Notes: a model not told the origin generated them from the sequence alone. A stretch of 64,000 nt of DNA from Eulemur rufifrons (GCF_041146395.1 NC_090989.1:238008843-238072842); one strand, 5' to 3'; counted from the stretch's first letter, positions 26,666 through 40,571 are shown. A program made the numbers and translations.

Positions 26666-27873
26666 TGGCATGGACTTGTGAGCATTTGGGAGCAAACTAA
26701 AACATGAATGCTGAGAGGAAAGGGGAAAAGAGAGGAGCGGGTTCAGAACACTTTCTGTCTTAAATATTAATGGCAACATGTTTTTAAAGCATTCTATCTT
26801 CAGGGGAGGGCTGTCTCCCGGCCCCTACCCTCCCCTTAACAAGTAAATGGTTTTGCTTTTTTGCCCTATATGCATACTCTGAAGCACTCTTTTTATTAGG
26901 TGACTGCGTGATTACATTCCTGATCTGAAAATGTTGGTTTTTTTGATGGTGGTGGTGTTCCATAGACTTTCACAAGTTGCACAAGTGGGTTGGTTCCCTA
27001 ACCCAAAACATTTTTTAAAAATATTTTTCTAATGACATACGTAGAAATGACTAGAAAACCTGATACAGCCCAAAACACATTTTCACCTTAGTTCCTATTC
27101 TCAAGGGTGTTTGCAAAAAGAAGATTTAGATCTATGCTCAGTGCTGATGTTCACAAACAAAACAGCAATTCTACAAACATGTATGCACAGTAAGTACTTG
27201 TTGAATATTTGCTGGATCAAATTAGTTTTTAATGTACAGGACTCAACTACAAATACTACTTGGGTTCTACATATAAACAGTGGCAGGAATTACTTAAAAA
27301 TAAGTAACCAAGTTTAAAAACACTTAAGAAACATAAATGGGAAGTTTATCTCCCCAGGGGAACAAAAATGCCCCCCAAATGCCCTATTTTCTTTAAAATA
27401 GGAAATTCCATATTCACACTGCAGTACACAAACCACCTACTTGTGCATGAATCGACCACATTTTAATGCCTATTTCTACTCCAAAAATTTGTAGAATGGG
27501 ACTAAGTTTTAGAGAATATGTATAAAAATATTCACTACAGTCCTCCCATAAATGCTTACATCTGTGAAAAGGCTACAGAGGTTTATGCAGAGTTTTAGAA
27601 TCTACGTCAAAACCTTTTCAAGCAACATATTCCAGATTTTCTTTTAAAAATTCCACAAAATTGCATTTCAATAAAAATTCTAATGGTTTTTCCAAAATGG
27701 CATAAACAAAAACCAAAACTGCATTGGAAGGCAATTATTTTGATAATATATACAGTTAAGATATAAAATTGCTTATTTAACGTTTAAAATCCTTGAATTT
27801 GCTTATGGTTAACATTCATCAAGACTAATAAATTATATCACCTTGGCTAAGGCAAGGCAGCATTCACCTGGTA
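26666..27873. other. AT-rich non-coding sequence
   Basis: No gene or repeat recognised, other than a short L2/MIR-like scrap near 27190. Confidence 0.5.
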
Positions 27874-28199
27874 CAGCTGTTCCTCAGTATGGAGGGGTGT
27901 TTCGAGGACCCCCACGATCCTCAACTCCCTTATATAAAGTGGCCTAGTATTTGTATATAAGCTACACACACCCTCCTTTGTACTTGAAATCATCTCTAGA
28001 TTACTGATAACACTTAATATAATGTAAATGCTATGTAATTACTTATACTGTATTGGTCAGGGAATAAAGACAAGAAAAAAATCTATCTGATAAATGCCAG
28101 CAACAACATAATATTTTCTGGAATTTATTCCCCATTATTTTTGACCCACAGTTGCTTGAATCTGTGGATTCTGAACCCGTGGATACAAAAGGCCGACTG
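27874..28199. mobile_element. Tigger/pogo-type non-autonomous DNA transposon
   Basis: Second copy of the family seen at 17908. Ends are 'cagctgttcctcagtatgga' and the inverse of 'cagtcggccttttgtatcca', both flanked by TA. Interior retains 'cttatataaagtggcctagt' and 'cattatttttgacccacag'. No transposase. Confidence 0.82.
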
Positions 28200-29910
28200 T
28201 ACTTTCATTCAAGGTGATTGCCAACTTAAGAATCTCATTTCAATTTCTAAATATGTAAGTACATATTCCTCCTTTGATAAAACTCATTTAGTGACTCAGA
28301 TTCTGAAAGTAGATCACCAAAGGGAAAAAGAAAAAAAGAATACCATGAGAAATTATTATTTGAGAGCAGGATATGGAACAAATCTTCAACTCACTCTTTA
28401 CTCCGTAATTCACACATTTAACTTGGTAGAAGAAGACCCTAAGGATTCTTGAAGGCTGAAGGACTTAAAATTTGATGAAATAGGTGAAAGAACAGCAAGG
28501 GTGAATGGTACTGCTTCTGCCTTCTAGAAACTGGATTCCACTGGCAACTGTCTGAATGAAGCCAGTAACAGATTCATGGTTGTGGAAAATGTTTCATCCT
28601 CTAAACGAAAACATCATTATTTCCTTGTAACAGAAACTGTACTTCTTGACAAGTTAGACAAACTAAGATAATCAAATGCCAAGGTCCCATTTATAAAATT
28701 TGTTGGCAACCTATATTAAAAAAAAGAAATAATCTGGGTATTGCAATTATTTGCAGAGCATACTTTATTATTCCAGTCTAATCTAGTCCTCCCCATTAAA
28801 AGGCTTAAAAAAGGGCTGACACATTTCCAAATAAAAAGTCAAATATTTAAAAGCTTTTATAAGCCAAAATTATAAATGTGCACATTTGTACAATGAAGTG
28901 CCAAATATATAAAAGATGGATGAGTTTCAGTGACCATTTTCATTTGCCTTGATCTTAGTATTCAACCAATAAGCAAAAACCTCATGTATATTCAAAGAAT
29001 TGGAATGTATCTGTATTTGTTTGTGTGACATTACTTGTCCATCTAAAATTTCTTAAACTGAACTTATAGTTAACTTTTATAAGAAAAATTACAAGGAAGC
29101 ATTGGATCTTACATCAAATTCAGAGTAATGGTTTTTCAGTGAGTTTTTATTGTTGTTTTTATTTTATTATTATCATTATTAGGAACATCAAAAGATTGGA
29201 ATAGAATGAAACCTGGAATGAAGGTAGCAAGTATTTAAAGTTGCAAGAGTTATATAATACCTATATGAACAGATTTGGCAGTTGAACTCCACATAATTAA
29301 GCTAGTGGCTGACATCAAACTTCATGTATGTACTCTGCCCTTTGTTACTGTATGTTTTTAAAACTCAATCAAGTGCTCATGGGTTATGGTTCCTCAAACC
29401 AGCAACTTCTAGACAAAGTGACCAAGCTCCACACAGGCTCTCCATAATCCTTTTCTATTTTACTCTACTGAACAAATAATAGCAATTGTTATAACATGCA
29501 CAGACTATTAGATATGCACACCCATCAAACAAGATCTAGGAAACTTTGGAGAGTTTATCAGCAATTCTTTTACCATTCTCTATAGTATACAGACCAGCAT
29601 GTAACTATTAGCAAGTTAAGGAAGGCCAGAAGAGTTGAATACTCAAGCAAGACAAAACAAAAACTAAGGACAACCAGCAAGCCAATCTATTGGAATTCCA
29701 GCTGGCTATGAGTAAAATAGTGCAATGCCGTTTCCTGGAGTTTTTTAACTGTCCATCTAGTAGTAGGTTTAATTCACGTGGCACTGTTTCCTGAGCAGAA
29801 ACAAGAGAAAGTGACAGGGATGAATGAAACCAAAATCTAGACTTAAAGCAATGATTTTTCTGATTCCTTTTGAAGAGAACAACACAGATTCTTGAGAATA
29901 GCATTTTAAG
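28200..29910. other. AT-rich non-coding sequence
   Basis: Nothing recognised beyond a T/A simple tract near 29140-29185. The 98-codon minus frame at 29608-29904 has no support. Confidence 0.45.
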
Positions 29911-29942
29911 TAAGACCTTGTCTCAAAAAAAAAAAAAAAAAG
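29911..29942 (+). mobile_element. Very short Alu 3'-end remnant with A tail
   Basis: Only 'aagaccttgtctc' of an Alu 3' end plus an A run of about 17 nt remains. Similar sequence flanks it: 'gcattttaag' (29901-29910) and 'gcattctaaag' (29943-29953), consistent with a severely 5'-truncated retroposition. Confidence 0.6.
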
Positions 29943-29953
29943 GCATTCTAAAG

Positions 29954-30504
29954 AATGTGAACAAGAACTCCTTACTGATCCCTTATTAAAACTACAAGGG
30001 AGTCTTCAAAGGAAAAATATGAGGCTATTACATGTACTTTAATGCCAACAGAATAAAAGAATAAAATCCAGAAGTTTCTTTGAGGTCATCAGTCGTGTGT
30101 CATGCTATCAAGGGAAAAGAAGCCATGAAGAAGCACAGAATTCCACAGAAAAGCAGGCAATCTGTGAAATAGAACAGAGAATGCAGTATGTTCTGCCCAG
30201 TTTTAGAGGCCTAAAAGATTCCCTTTTCAAGAACATAGCTATAACATTTGATCTGCTTAAATAATGTTATCAGTTTATGCACGATTTCTAAAGACCTCCG
30301 CCGCACCCATGCCCTGACTATAAAACAAGTGAGTCAATGAATCCTAACCCAGGTTTACAACAAACACAGAATATTCTCTCAAGGGGTCTGTGAAATACTC
30401 AAAATAAAACAAAACACATTAATTTCTAAAATAAATATTTTCCATACAGTATTCAGAGGGAGAAAAAACAAAGAGGTGAACACAACCTGGGAAAAGTTCT
30501 TTGG
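29954..30504. other. Non-coding sequence, nothing recognised
   Basis: Nothing identified. Confidence 0.5.
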
Positions 30505-30720
30505 TCCAAATTCCTTCTTATTACAGACCAGGAATCACTTTTACAGAAGTTCACTGATTCATCCAATGTCATACGGCTGGCTATGTATCTGGAGCATTAG
30601 AACAAAAACTCTCAAGACAGTGATATACTTTCTACAAATCCACCCTTCTCTTGCCACTACCAACTTCACTCCCTATCCCAAAATGACAACTGGACTATTC
30701 ATCAGATGATCAATAAGATC
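30505..30720 (-). repeat. MIR SINE, antisense, worn
   Basis: 'attacagaccaggaatcact' and 'gattcatccaatgtcatacg' followed by 'gctggctatgtatctggagc' match an inverted MIR. Confidence 0.5.
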
Positions 30721-31244
30721 TCTCAGAAGCTCTCTGCCTAAAGAAGAGGAAAAGATTAACAAGGAAATCCAAAAACATTGTTCTGGCCAATTTCAACCTT
30801 CTGTTCCTATAAGCATTTTACCAGGATTGTTAAAAAGTAAAGAAAATACCCACTTTGAGTCTGAACTCCAATTCTTTTTCCGTTTCCTGGAACAGTTGTT
30901 CTCAAGCAATGAAATGCCAAGAGGGAAGAGACAAAAGCTAGACTGAGAAGCTTTGGGGTCATTAGCCTCACAGTAGTAATGGTTGACTATATTCCTTTAT
31001 TGTTCTTTATCACTAAAGGCAAAAAGCAATTTTTTTCTCTGCTGTTTTTTCAATGTTATTGTCCTTGTAGGTTCATCACGGGCCCCTGACATGCTGGGAT
31101 TGCTGGTTACTTGGCCACTTGCCATAAAGAATCATTACTACTGCACTTAAGACAAATGGTGTCCCTGGCTCTAGAAGGAGGACCACCTCAAATGGACTGA
31201 AAGGTGGCCAAGCCAATCCTTCAAAAAAACCATGTGAGCTCAAA
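30721..31244. other. Non-coding sequence, nothing recognised
   Basis: Nothing identified. Confidence 0.5.
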
Positions 31245-31610
31245 ACCTGCTTAAAAACTTCAACAGCTTCCCACTTCACTTAGAATAATGGCTGTGGTCC
31301 TTAACATGGCTGACAAGTCCTTGCCTCCATGGTCTAACACCCACTTACTAGCCTTACCTTGCCCTATTCTCTCTGAACCACTTAACAATGGCCTTCTATC
31401 CACACTTCCAATGCTCTGAGTGCCCTCTGATCTCAGAGCCTCAGTCCTTTTGCAATACTCAGCACCTTCCACTTTATCTTCAGAAAACCTAGTTAATTTC
31501 TTCCCATCTTTCAAATCTCAGCTCAAACAGCCCTTCAGAGAAATCTTCCCTGACCCCACAAACTACTTTTGGTGGTCCCTGCTTTGTATTTTAGGGTTCA
31601 AAGTAATACA
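31245..31610 (+). mobile_element. L2 LINE fragment, sense
   Basis: Contains in order 'aataatggctgtggtcctta', 'ctcagctcaaacagcccttc' and 'gaaatcttccctgaccccac', the well-known L2 3' region. Worn and stop-ridden. Its continuation appears at 32120. Confidence 0.8.
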
Positions 31611-31934
31611 CCATTTGAAAAATGAGGAGGGTTTCCAAAGCTCAAAAAAAGTTTGACCATCACTGGACAGTTTCCAAAATCCCTTAAAGTAAAATAATCC
31701 TGATATTTGTAATATTTAATTTCCACTCTTGATTTAAACTATACTAATTAAGGATTCAATGTTATAAGTTTGTAGATCCCCAAGTCCACTTGTTAGGGTC
31801 AATGTTCATTTATTTCAAACACTGCAGAAATAGATCAGTATTTTTGAAAACTGTGACCACTTCAAACTCCTTCCCTACCCATACTGGTTGCAATGAGTGG
31901 CAGCTACAGAGCAGCAAAAAAAATACACAAGGCT

Positions 31935-32060
31935 TAGTGTCAGACAAAGTCAGACTCTGCTATTTACCAGCTGCCTGACCTTAGGCAATGCCACTGTCTT
32001 CTCTAGGCCTAGTCACTCTTTTGTAGGAAGAGGAAAACAATGATACCTTCTTTAGAGAAT
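31935..32060 (+). repeat. MIR SINE, sense
   Basis: 'cagactctgctatttaccag' then 'ctgcctgaccttaggcaatg' is the MIR core. It lies between two pieces of L2 and may have split them. Confidence 0.75.
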
Positions 32061-32119
32061 TCAGGAAAGTATCTGAAAGCCAATGTTTGCAAGCCTAACA
32101 TGTATCACAGTTACCATTT

Positions 32120-32280
32120 TACATTCTTCCCTGATTATCTAAATGATATTGGTCTCCTGATCTATATGTAAACTCCATAAACGGGATCTTTACTGTTTTT
32201 TCTCTATCACTGAATCCCCAAAACCCAATACAGCATCTGCTATATATACAGTAAGCACTCAACAAAGTTTTTAAATAAAT
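32120..32280 (+). mobile_element. L2 LINE 3' end, sense
   Basis: 'tgtaaactccataaacggga' to 'cagtaagcactcaacaaagt' is the L2 terminus. It continues the copy at 31245 after an interruption of about 500 bp. Confidence 0.8.
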
Positions 32281-33916
32281 AGGTTAAAAAAGAGCGCAAT
32301 ATGGAACGAATTCCTCCATCCCCATTTGCCAGGTTTGGTTTTTAAGTGAGACGTTAATACTTCTACAATGGGTAATACATCTTTGGCAGTCTCACCTGTG
32401 TACGGTTGCTGATCACTCAGTCACAGAATTCAGTGTTCACTGAAATGGAGTCTATCGTGGATACCCATGAGTACTTTAAGAAAAGTCTACTCACTGAGTC
32501 TCATTCACTTCTATTGGCTTCATTCCACTAATATCACAAATTTCATGTCGTAGTTCAAGAGAAAAACTGAGTTACAGAGGATGTGCAATTATCAACACTG
32601 TCCTACACAAATGGAGAAATAATTCATATGGATGAGATGTCAGCAACAGCAACTTCATATAACAGCAGCAAAAAATCATTACTTTTTCTGTGTCCAAATT
32701 GTTTTATACTTCAATCAACAACTGCTTCTCCGTCTATCAATTGGTTTTTCTTTGTTAAGCATGTTTGTAAGAACTTTATATGTAGTAACTCATTTAATTC
32801 TCACCTCCACAACCTCATGAGTTAGGTTCCATTATTATGCTTACTTTATAGAGGAAAGTAGGGCTGCACTGCATTTGTGCTTATAAAAATTTTTTACTTA
32901 ACATCTATTTAGCACAAAACTAATACGTGTGAAGCACAGTTCTGGTACCCTATTTTAAATATGAGCGTTAAGTCTCTTGCCAAGAAACACTGATTTAAAT
33001 TAAACAGGTTTTGGAAGAATTGGTGTCTAAAGCTGTACTGTTTTCCCCAGAATTACCAGTTTTAGAGACTTGCTCTAATAGGATAAAGTTTTCAACTGCA
33101 GTGAGTCTCCAGTAAAACACAGCACCCATCCCACCTAGTTAAGAATCCTGGCACTAGAAATCTATTTCACCCCACTCAGCAGGCTGCAGTACATAATTAT
33201 TTTCATGTGGTTATAACACAAGGTGGTGAGTTTAATCTCTAAAACCCTAAAGGGATTGGTTTTAGCAGTTTTAGAAATTGCCTCTCACGATATGAATGTG
33301 CCTCACAGCAAGATGGTCCTGCTAATGGTTCCCAGATTAGGATTTGGGAGGACCAAAGGCATGGCTCCCTCCTCTCCATAATTTCCTTTCCTTTGTGAGC
33401 CAACTCTATGGTCATTCGAGGTATCCTCATAGCCCTGCTTTCAAAAGCAATTTGTTCTGATTTGGAAAAAGGAATAGAGGTCATATTTTTTTAAAGTTAT
33501 AGTCAATGATTACTATTTGCTAGAATCCAATGAATGCATACACAAAGTAGATCATCAGTAACATATTCTTAGAAACATAAAGGGATATATGCAGATTAAA
33601 TAGAGTCCCAAACAATAATGTAGCCATGAATGTGAAGTAATCTCTGGTTTATCTTGATTCTTAAAACTTATGCTGAGCTTTTCCTTCTAAGGAAAAAAAA
33701 ATCTACAAAAAACCAATTGAAGAATATAATTCAATGTCTCTTTATTTCTTATTAAGTTCATCCCTACTCAATCAACCCTAATTTCTCCCAGGTAGTCATC
33801 AGAAATAAGAGAGGATACTTTGCTAATCAATTTTAAAAGTGAAACTGTTACAACTGAGACTAACAAACTCCATAAAGTAAAAATGATTTTTTACCCAGTT
33901 TTTGGTAGACAAGCCA
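32281..33916. other. AT-rich non-coding sequence
   Basis: A MIR/L2-like scrap lies near 32770-32860. No gene recognised. Confidence 0.45.
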
Positions 33917-33922
33917 ACCTCA

Positions 33923-33954
<32 letters not shown>

Positions 33955-33970
33955 AAAAGAAAAGGAAAGA
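33917..33970. repeat. A-rich/AAAAG tract
   Basis: Over 50 nt of A with interspersed G. The words 'agacaag' occur just before and just after the tract, so it may be the tail of a tiny retroposed fragment, but no body is recognisable. Confidence 0.7.
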
Positions 33971-35219
33971 CAAGACATATATGCAAATTAAACTTTCCTG
34001 CTTACAGATTTAGAAAAGGCCCTTGGGCTGTCCACAGCATTTTGAGTGATAGCAAGCCACTTATATTAAAAATGACAATGACATGTCTAAAAGCTATTCA
34101 ACTTACACACCTGGTTCAACATGTTAGAATATTTTGGCTCTGCCAAAAAAAATTTTATCATATCACAAATTCTCTTCCCACTGTCCTAGTCCCTAAGGTG
34201 AAGGACTGTATAGGTAAAATCTAAGAGTTAAATTTTTATAAGCATAGAGAAGTAACAAAACACTTCCAAAATTTTGCTTTCTTTTCATGTTCTTAGAACT
34301 AAAAATTGACCCACAACAAAGATCGCAATAATATAAAACTGAAATTCTATGAAACATAATCTTAGAAAACCATAATTCCACCAGTCTGGAAAGTCGTTGG
34401 TAGACTGCCGAGTTCTTCCCACCTCCAGCCTCAAAGGCAATGCCTGCAAAAAGGAGGTCCTCAAATGATATCTGTAGGATGAGATAAATAAAACCTCAGA
34501 ATAACATAGTTTAAAGTACTCTTGAACACTTACCACACTGATCCTCCTGAGGTGTACAAGACAGTTATTCTTATGCCACTTTGAAGATAAGGAACCAGAA
34601 CATAAGAGCCACCTAACTAGCCGCATCTAGTGGTCCTAAGGCACTGCTTTCCACTACCATCACCTCCACCCCAACATTAAAAAGCTCAGGGTCTATGCTC
34701 CTTCACTTTTGCTCTGCTTTCCATATTTTATGATTTGTGGTATAAAACTACCAAAAGTAGAAGGCAAAACCAGATTATTCAGATGCCAAACCGTAACAAA
34801 ATCCACTACTGTCCTTTGCAGCTATGGCTCAGGCTTCCAGGTATTTAGGCCTACTTAAATAAGGCACACATAATACTATATTTATACTGTATACAAGTTT
34901 CAACCTACCACATATTTTTAACCAAAAGTGTTTTTTTGGAATTTTTTCCAAGCATAGATCTCTACCGACAGTTTAATTCTAGGTAGACTTTTACAGGAAA
35001 AACAAAGCAAAGAAATGCTAATTGTTACCTCAAACTTTCCAGGTTCTATGGATTTCACTATAAAAACTGATCACCACAGAACAGATCACACTAATGTGCA
35101 TGAATTGCAGGATGGAAAACTCAGTGTTTTCAGATTTTTCAACTTTGACTTCAAAGTAGATGCAATCTTCACCCGGTAGCTCACTGTTGCTCTTAGTTAG
35201 AACTATATATTTCAGCTAC
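33971..35219. other. AT-rich non-coding sequence
   Basis: A worn antisense MIR is likely at about 34535-34635. A donor-like 'gtaagtgtt' on the minus strand sits in it. No gene seen. Confidence 0.45.
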
Positions 35220-35345
35220 TGATTCAACACTTATAGAATAATGTGTGCCAGACTTATGCTAGGTTTGATAATTCAAACATGAATAAAGCATGACTCCTGA
35301 CCGAGGCTAAGGATGGCATTAATGGTGCTTGAGACAGATAAAAAA
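35220..35345 (-). repeat. L2 LINE 3' fragment, antisense
   Basis: 'gattcaacacttatagaata', 'atgtgtgccagacttatgct' and 'catgactcctgaccgaggct' match the inverted L2 terminus. Confidence 0.65.
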
Positions 35346-35585
35346 GAAATACAAAAAGGCTGTTGTATTGCACTACATGTGCCACAAATATAGTTTCTAC
35401 ATATAATTTATTAAGGAACATACATGAAGGAAAACTACTAATTTCTCTAGTCCTGGGTCCCTCCTTGTATAAAGGGCTGATACATAAAAGATATTAAAAT
35501 AGGGAATCCCTAACACAGTGGATTAAATTGTTAACAACTCCGGATAAAAGATGTTTTATAGTTTTCTCAGATAAAAGATGTTAGA

Positions 35586-35918
35586 GGCCGGGCGAGGTGA
35601 CTCACGCCTGTAATCCTAGCACTCTGGGAGGCCGAGGCGGGTGGATCGCTCAAGGTCAGGAGTTCGAGACCAGCCTGAGCAAGAGCGAGACCCCGTCTCT
35701 ACTAAAAATAGAAAGAAATTATCTGGCCAACTAAAATATATATAGAAAAAATTAGCCGGGCATAGTGGCGCATGCCTGTAGTCCCAGCTACTCGGGAGGC
35801 TGAGGCAGTAGGATCGCTTAAGCCCAGGAGTTTGAGGTTGCTGTGAGCTAGGCTGACGCCACGGCACTCACTCTAGCCAGGGCAACAAAGCGACACTCTG
35901 TCTCCAAAAAAAAAAAAA
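35586..35918 (+). mobile_element. Alu SINE, lemur-type, full length
   Basis: Carries the linker insertion 'ggccaactaaaatatatata' and the right-arm end 'agccagggcaacaaagcgac', shared with 3483. Target duplication AAAAGATGTTAGA is at 35573-35585 and again in the sequence after the A tail to about 35932. Little divergence, so a relatively young copy. Confidence 0.96.
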
Positions 35919-35932
35919 AAAAAGATGTTAGA

Positions 35933-36794
35933 AACTTAAAGATTCTTTTCCTTAAAGTCAAGCAATAATTCTCCAACACTTTGTATAAAATATACATTTA
36001 AAGTAATCTCATTTTCAATACTGCTGATCCAATCATAGCTAGCACTAGTTGCTAAGAACTCTGCATCTTTTAATGCCTTGTTTATAATATGCTATATGAA
36101 TCCATACAGTAAAAGTTACACATCATCACCCATTTTTACCTGTCTTCCTTCTGTGTGATACTAAAGTACTACCCAAAATACTAGCTGGTTTTGAAAGTTA
36201 TCCTAGAATAGAAATAAATGCCCTATACCAAATACTAAGCAATGATAAATATTAATTAACTATGGTTCATTAGATGGCTACCTTTCTGAAGGGATCTATT
36301 AGGTATGATTTGCACAGATCTGCAGATTAGAAGAGTGAGTCTAGAACATGCTATGCACTCTTTTAGCTCTGGCCAGAACTACTTCATTCCTTCCTAGATG
36401 CCATCACTATATGCATCTCCATTAAGCGTCCTGTTCTAATACCTGTAATTCTCTCCCAAAGCTAGAAATACACTGGCTTTCAGTCAGAAATACAAAGGCT
36501 GATTAGTATAGGACCCTCTCAACCTTACAGCCAAGAAAAATGTAATCTCTGGTAGGTAATTTGAATTTGAAAAGATTCTTAAATATGAATGATCAGCAAA
36601 GGTGATGTACATACCTACATACAAACATGTATGCCTGTAAGCACACACCCAGTACCACCCTCTTGACAGAAACCACTGAACTAATCCCCAGAACTCCTTC
36701 CCAATAACCCAAGGCACAGTCCCAGAATTCTCAAGTAGCCATTATCAATCCATTATTAGTGCATGAGAGCTGCAACCTGTTTTCCATCTTTAAT
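35933..36794. other. AT-rich non-coding sequence
   Basis: Nothing recognised. Confidence 0.5.
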
Positions 36795-36905
36795 TTACTC
36801 TTCAGATAAGGAGCTCTAAAGACGTACCAAAGATCAAACAGCTACTCAGTGACAGAGTCTGGGTTAGAAAAAACCCAGACCTTGTGCCTTCTGATCCATA
36901 CCACA
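36795..36905 (-). repeat. MIR SINE fragment, antisense
   Basis: 'gatcaaacagctactcagtg' followed by 'acagagtctgggttagaaaa' is the inverted MIR core. Confidence 0.65.
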
Positions 36906-37914
36906 GTGCCTATCTGGAATGTTTATCACACACACCCTAACCCTTACCATTCCTTGATTTCTCTGTATGCTGATCATTTAACTTCTAACCACCTCCTTTT
37001 GGCAGCCACATATACTCCTCTCCCTTTTGCTTTTAGAGAATTCAATGCCCCTGGCATAAAAGGGTAAAGAACTTACTGTCATTTCATATCCATGCAGCTA
37101 ATGAATGCCCATCCATCGTTAACTGGCATCTCCCCCTTAAGCCATTAGTTGTCACTCAAAAGTTCACTCTATAGCTTGACCTTTGCTTCTTCTCAGAAGT
37201 ATTTACCCTATTAAAAAGTGTTTTTTCTTTAATGTCATATGGCAAGATATTGCAATGGCTGTATGCCTTTCCAAACAGGCACATTTGTGACAAACACTAT
37301 ATAGTTTTGTCACTGAGACTCAAGAACTTAGACAGTAAGACATATCAAAAGCAAGAATCGAGGTCAAGTGACTAGGAAAAACTGCTATTCCTATGCTTGT
37401 CACCAGCCACAAAAACCATATACAAAGTTTTTGAATCTGACACCAAATGAACATTTCAATCACATTTAATTCAGTAGTTCTATTGTAAAATGAGTCTAAA
37501 ATTGCTCATCAGAAAAGGGTTGCCTCATACATGTATATTCTCAGATTAGATAATTTCTTTATATTTATTATGTTATAAATACCATAAAATATTTTGGCCA
37601 CTTCACAAATAAGCAGGCCTAACTGTAGACAGTAAGTGTTATATCTAACAAAATGAACCTTTTTGGTTAAAATCCCACACTAGTTCCACCACTGTGACCT
37701 CAGCTAGGGTAATTTATATTTTTGTTGCTCTTCAGATTCTACATTTAAACACTGCAGTTCTCTACTTCACATGCAGAAATGACCTAATGGGCAATGATCT
37801 AGGCAAATAAAAAAAGGTCATACATAAATTAGTGGGCATCACAGTCCTAAAGAGTCCTTTCTTTAAACAACACAAGGAAATCTGAATGACATCCACCATT
37901 TTAATGAGTTTTTA
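36906..37914. other. AT-rich non-coding sequence
   Basis: Nothing recognised. Confidence 0.5.
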
Positions 37915-38145
37915 TTTTATGTTAGGCACTGTGCTGATCCTTACCCAAACTATGTCTTATTTATTCCTCACTCTGGCCCTATGCAATGACAGTTATTATC
38001 CTCCATAATTAAAAATGAGGAAATTGAGGCTTAAAAAGAAATTCTGTCCCCTGTCAAAACTTCCCACACCATAGTTGGGATTCAAACTCAGGCCTTTCTG
38101 ACTCAGATGTTTTCTATCCCTAGACTACCTATGCTGCTTCCATTA
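37915..38145 (-). repeat. MIR SINE, antisense
   Basis: 'gttaggcactgtgctgatcc', 'aatgaggaaattgaggctta' and 'gggattcaaactcaggcctt' follow the inverted MIR order over nearly the full length. Confidence 0.85.
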
Positions 38146-38794
38146 CATTATAAATATTTAGACAACATCTGTAAAAATTGTGGTGAGGCAATCAGAACCA
38201 TAACTGACTAATTATTCCTCAAAATGCAGATTATCCTGGCTAAACAATATGTCCACAATCAAACCATCATATCATCAAAAGCTAATCAAATCCAGGTCAC
38301 GAGGTGTATGTCTGTTACTTAAGATAACAATGGAACCCTTATGATCCTTGGGTAGTTTTACCATACTGTGGTATTTACCATGCGTTGTTATGAAATCTAA
38401 AATACAAAGTTTGAAAATGTTTAAACAATGAATACATGAAGTGTATCAAAAAAGATAAAATACTTGAAAATAAAAGATTAATCAATGTTAGATCTGTATG
38501 CATGCTGGCTACCATTGCAAAAGATACACTTCCCAAGCCTATGTCTGCAAAACATTATTTAACACACGTATTTTTTGGAGTTTTGAGGCTGTTTTGCCAC
38601 ATGTCAGTTATTTTAACGTATGTTAAGAAACAACACTACGTTTTTAGTATCTTGCAAATTGTTGATCTTCTAAACTAATAAGAGAAATTTATTTAGAAAA
38701 GAAACTGGCATCACAGTTTCCAAAATAATTCCTGTAGATATAAGTATGATATTTTCAGTCCCTATATAAGGAAAATAAACAAATGGATGTTTGG
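38146..38794. other. AT-rich non-coding sequence
   Basis: Nothing recognised. An 80-codon plus frame at 38436-38678 is unsupported. Confidence 0.45.
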
Positions 38795-38900
38795 CACTTG
38801 CATTAGACAGATACCATGCTAAGCATTTTCACATGTTTTATCTCAGAAATACTCCAGTATAAATCCTATTATACCTACTTTGTAGAGGAGAGAATAGTGG
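38795..38900 (-). repeat. MIR SINE fragment, antisense
   Basis: 'ataccatgctaagcattttc', 'acatgttttatctcagaaat' and 'ttatacctactttgtagagg' are inverted MIR blocks. Confidence 0.65.
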
Positions 38901-39071
38901 GTTAAATAGTAAAAGATGCTAAGGGCTAAAGCGGGAGTGAATGGAAGAAATACTATTATTGGGTTAAAGGTTTCTTTGTTACAGACCAAAAAGAGAAGGG
39001 TTATCTGTTTGTGATAGTATGGAGATTTTACTTACAGTCATTTAAAAGCTGTACACCAAAATTAAGCTTTT

Positions 39072-39419
<348 letters not shown>

Positions 39420-39433
39420 AAAATTAAGCTTTT

Positions 39434-40571
39434 TTTATAAATGAAAACTCTACTACTACCAAGTAAATGGTTTTATTAAATGCTTCCAAGCACTTTAAAT
39501 TTATCTTATAAGTCCATAAATGTGTGTGGAAGGAGAAAAGAAGGCTTGGGTACTGAGCATCCATCAAATAGTTACTCTTGATTGAATATTATTCAAAAAC
39601 AAGTAGACTTATGTTAGAATTTCTCTTCCCAGTCAAAATTTCAGAACTGATAGTGCCATGAGGAAGACATAAGCATGTGAAAATATTTGTTTTTATCAAA
39701 TTCTGGTTTTTAGTTTAAAGGTTTTTGGTTGATCTAAAAATCTTTTAATAGTTTAGCAATTTCTCACAAGGATAATTGTTCTTAAATTAGAAAAATAATT
39801 AGAGACATGAGTTTCAACACACTTAATAATGTGCTAATTTACCAAACACTGACACAATGTGATGTACAATTTTTATAAATGGGTATATCTGTGTTTGATT
39901 TGGGGGCTTATGACTCAATATTTTTAGAATGCCAAGTGTATAAAATATCCATATGCCTTTACAAATCACATTTACTCAAGAATGTTAAGCAGTGGAATTT
40001 AGTGTTCCATTTGTTAAGCTGCAATCAAGTATATGCTTCAAAAAACAGATACATTTCTTAAAAAAAAAAGACATCAGGTGGGAATTACAAGGGGGAGAGA
40101 ATCTTATTTTTACCAGTATTTTTCATTTTTGTATCAATAACTATTCAGTGATTTCCAGCAGAGGTGTCATTGATATACTGGGCAAAACAACTCATCATTG
40201 TGCGTAGATTCTTCTGCAATCCAGACAAGGCAATGTCCTTGGCCCACTAAATACCAGGAGGCACCCCCAATTCAGTCATTCATGACAAACAAAAACATCA
40301 CCCATTCCAAACACCCGTGGAGGAAAAGAACCCCCAGGTTCAGAATTCAAACAAGCCTCAACAGCTTCTGTCCCTTCATATTTTACAGTCAACTGCGGAG
40401 TGGAAAGCTGTTACTATCAGTCAGGCTGCGTGGATGCCACCCATTTTGAAATAACTTTCTCTTATGTGTCCTATCAGCTATAAATTCTGATTTCCATAAT
40501 CAGTTATTCTTAAAACCAAGCACACCTGCATTAATTTGACACCACAAAGACTCAAAGAGAAATGAACATTA
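39434..40571. other. AT-rich non-coding sequence
   Basis: Nothing recognised apart from small chance frames. Confidence 0.45.

Noticed and set aside
26255..26779. A 174-codon minus-strand open frame.
   Set aside because: It spans the GC-rich block with few stops; no conserved motif and no splice context.
31260..31656. Frames on both strands over 31260-31656.
   Set aside because: The sequence is an L2 fragment.
34531..34560. Minus donor 'gtgtg|gtaagtgtt' with an acceptor-like 'cacctcag'.
   Set aside because: It lies in a worn MIR; acceptor pyrimidine tract is poor.
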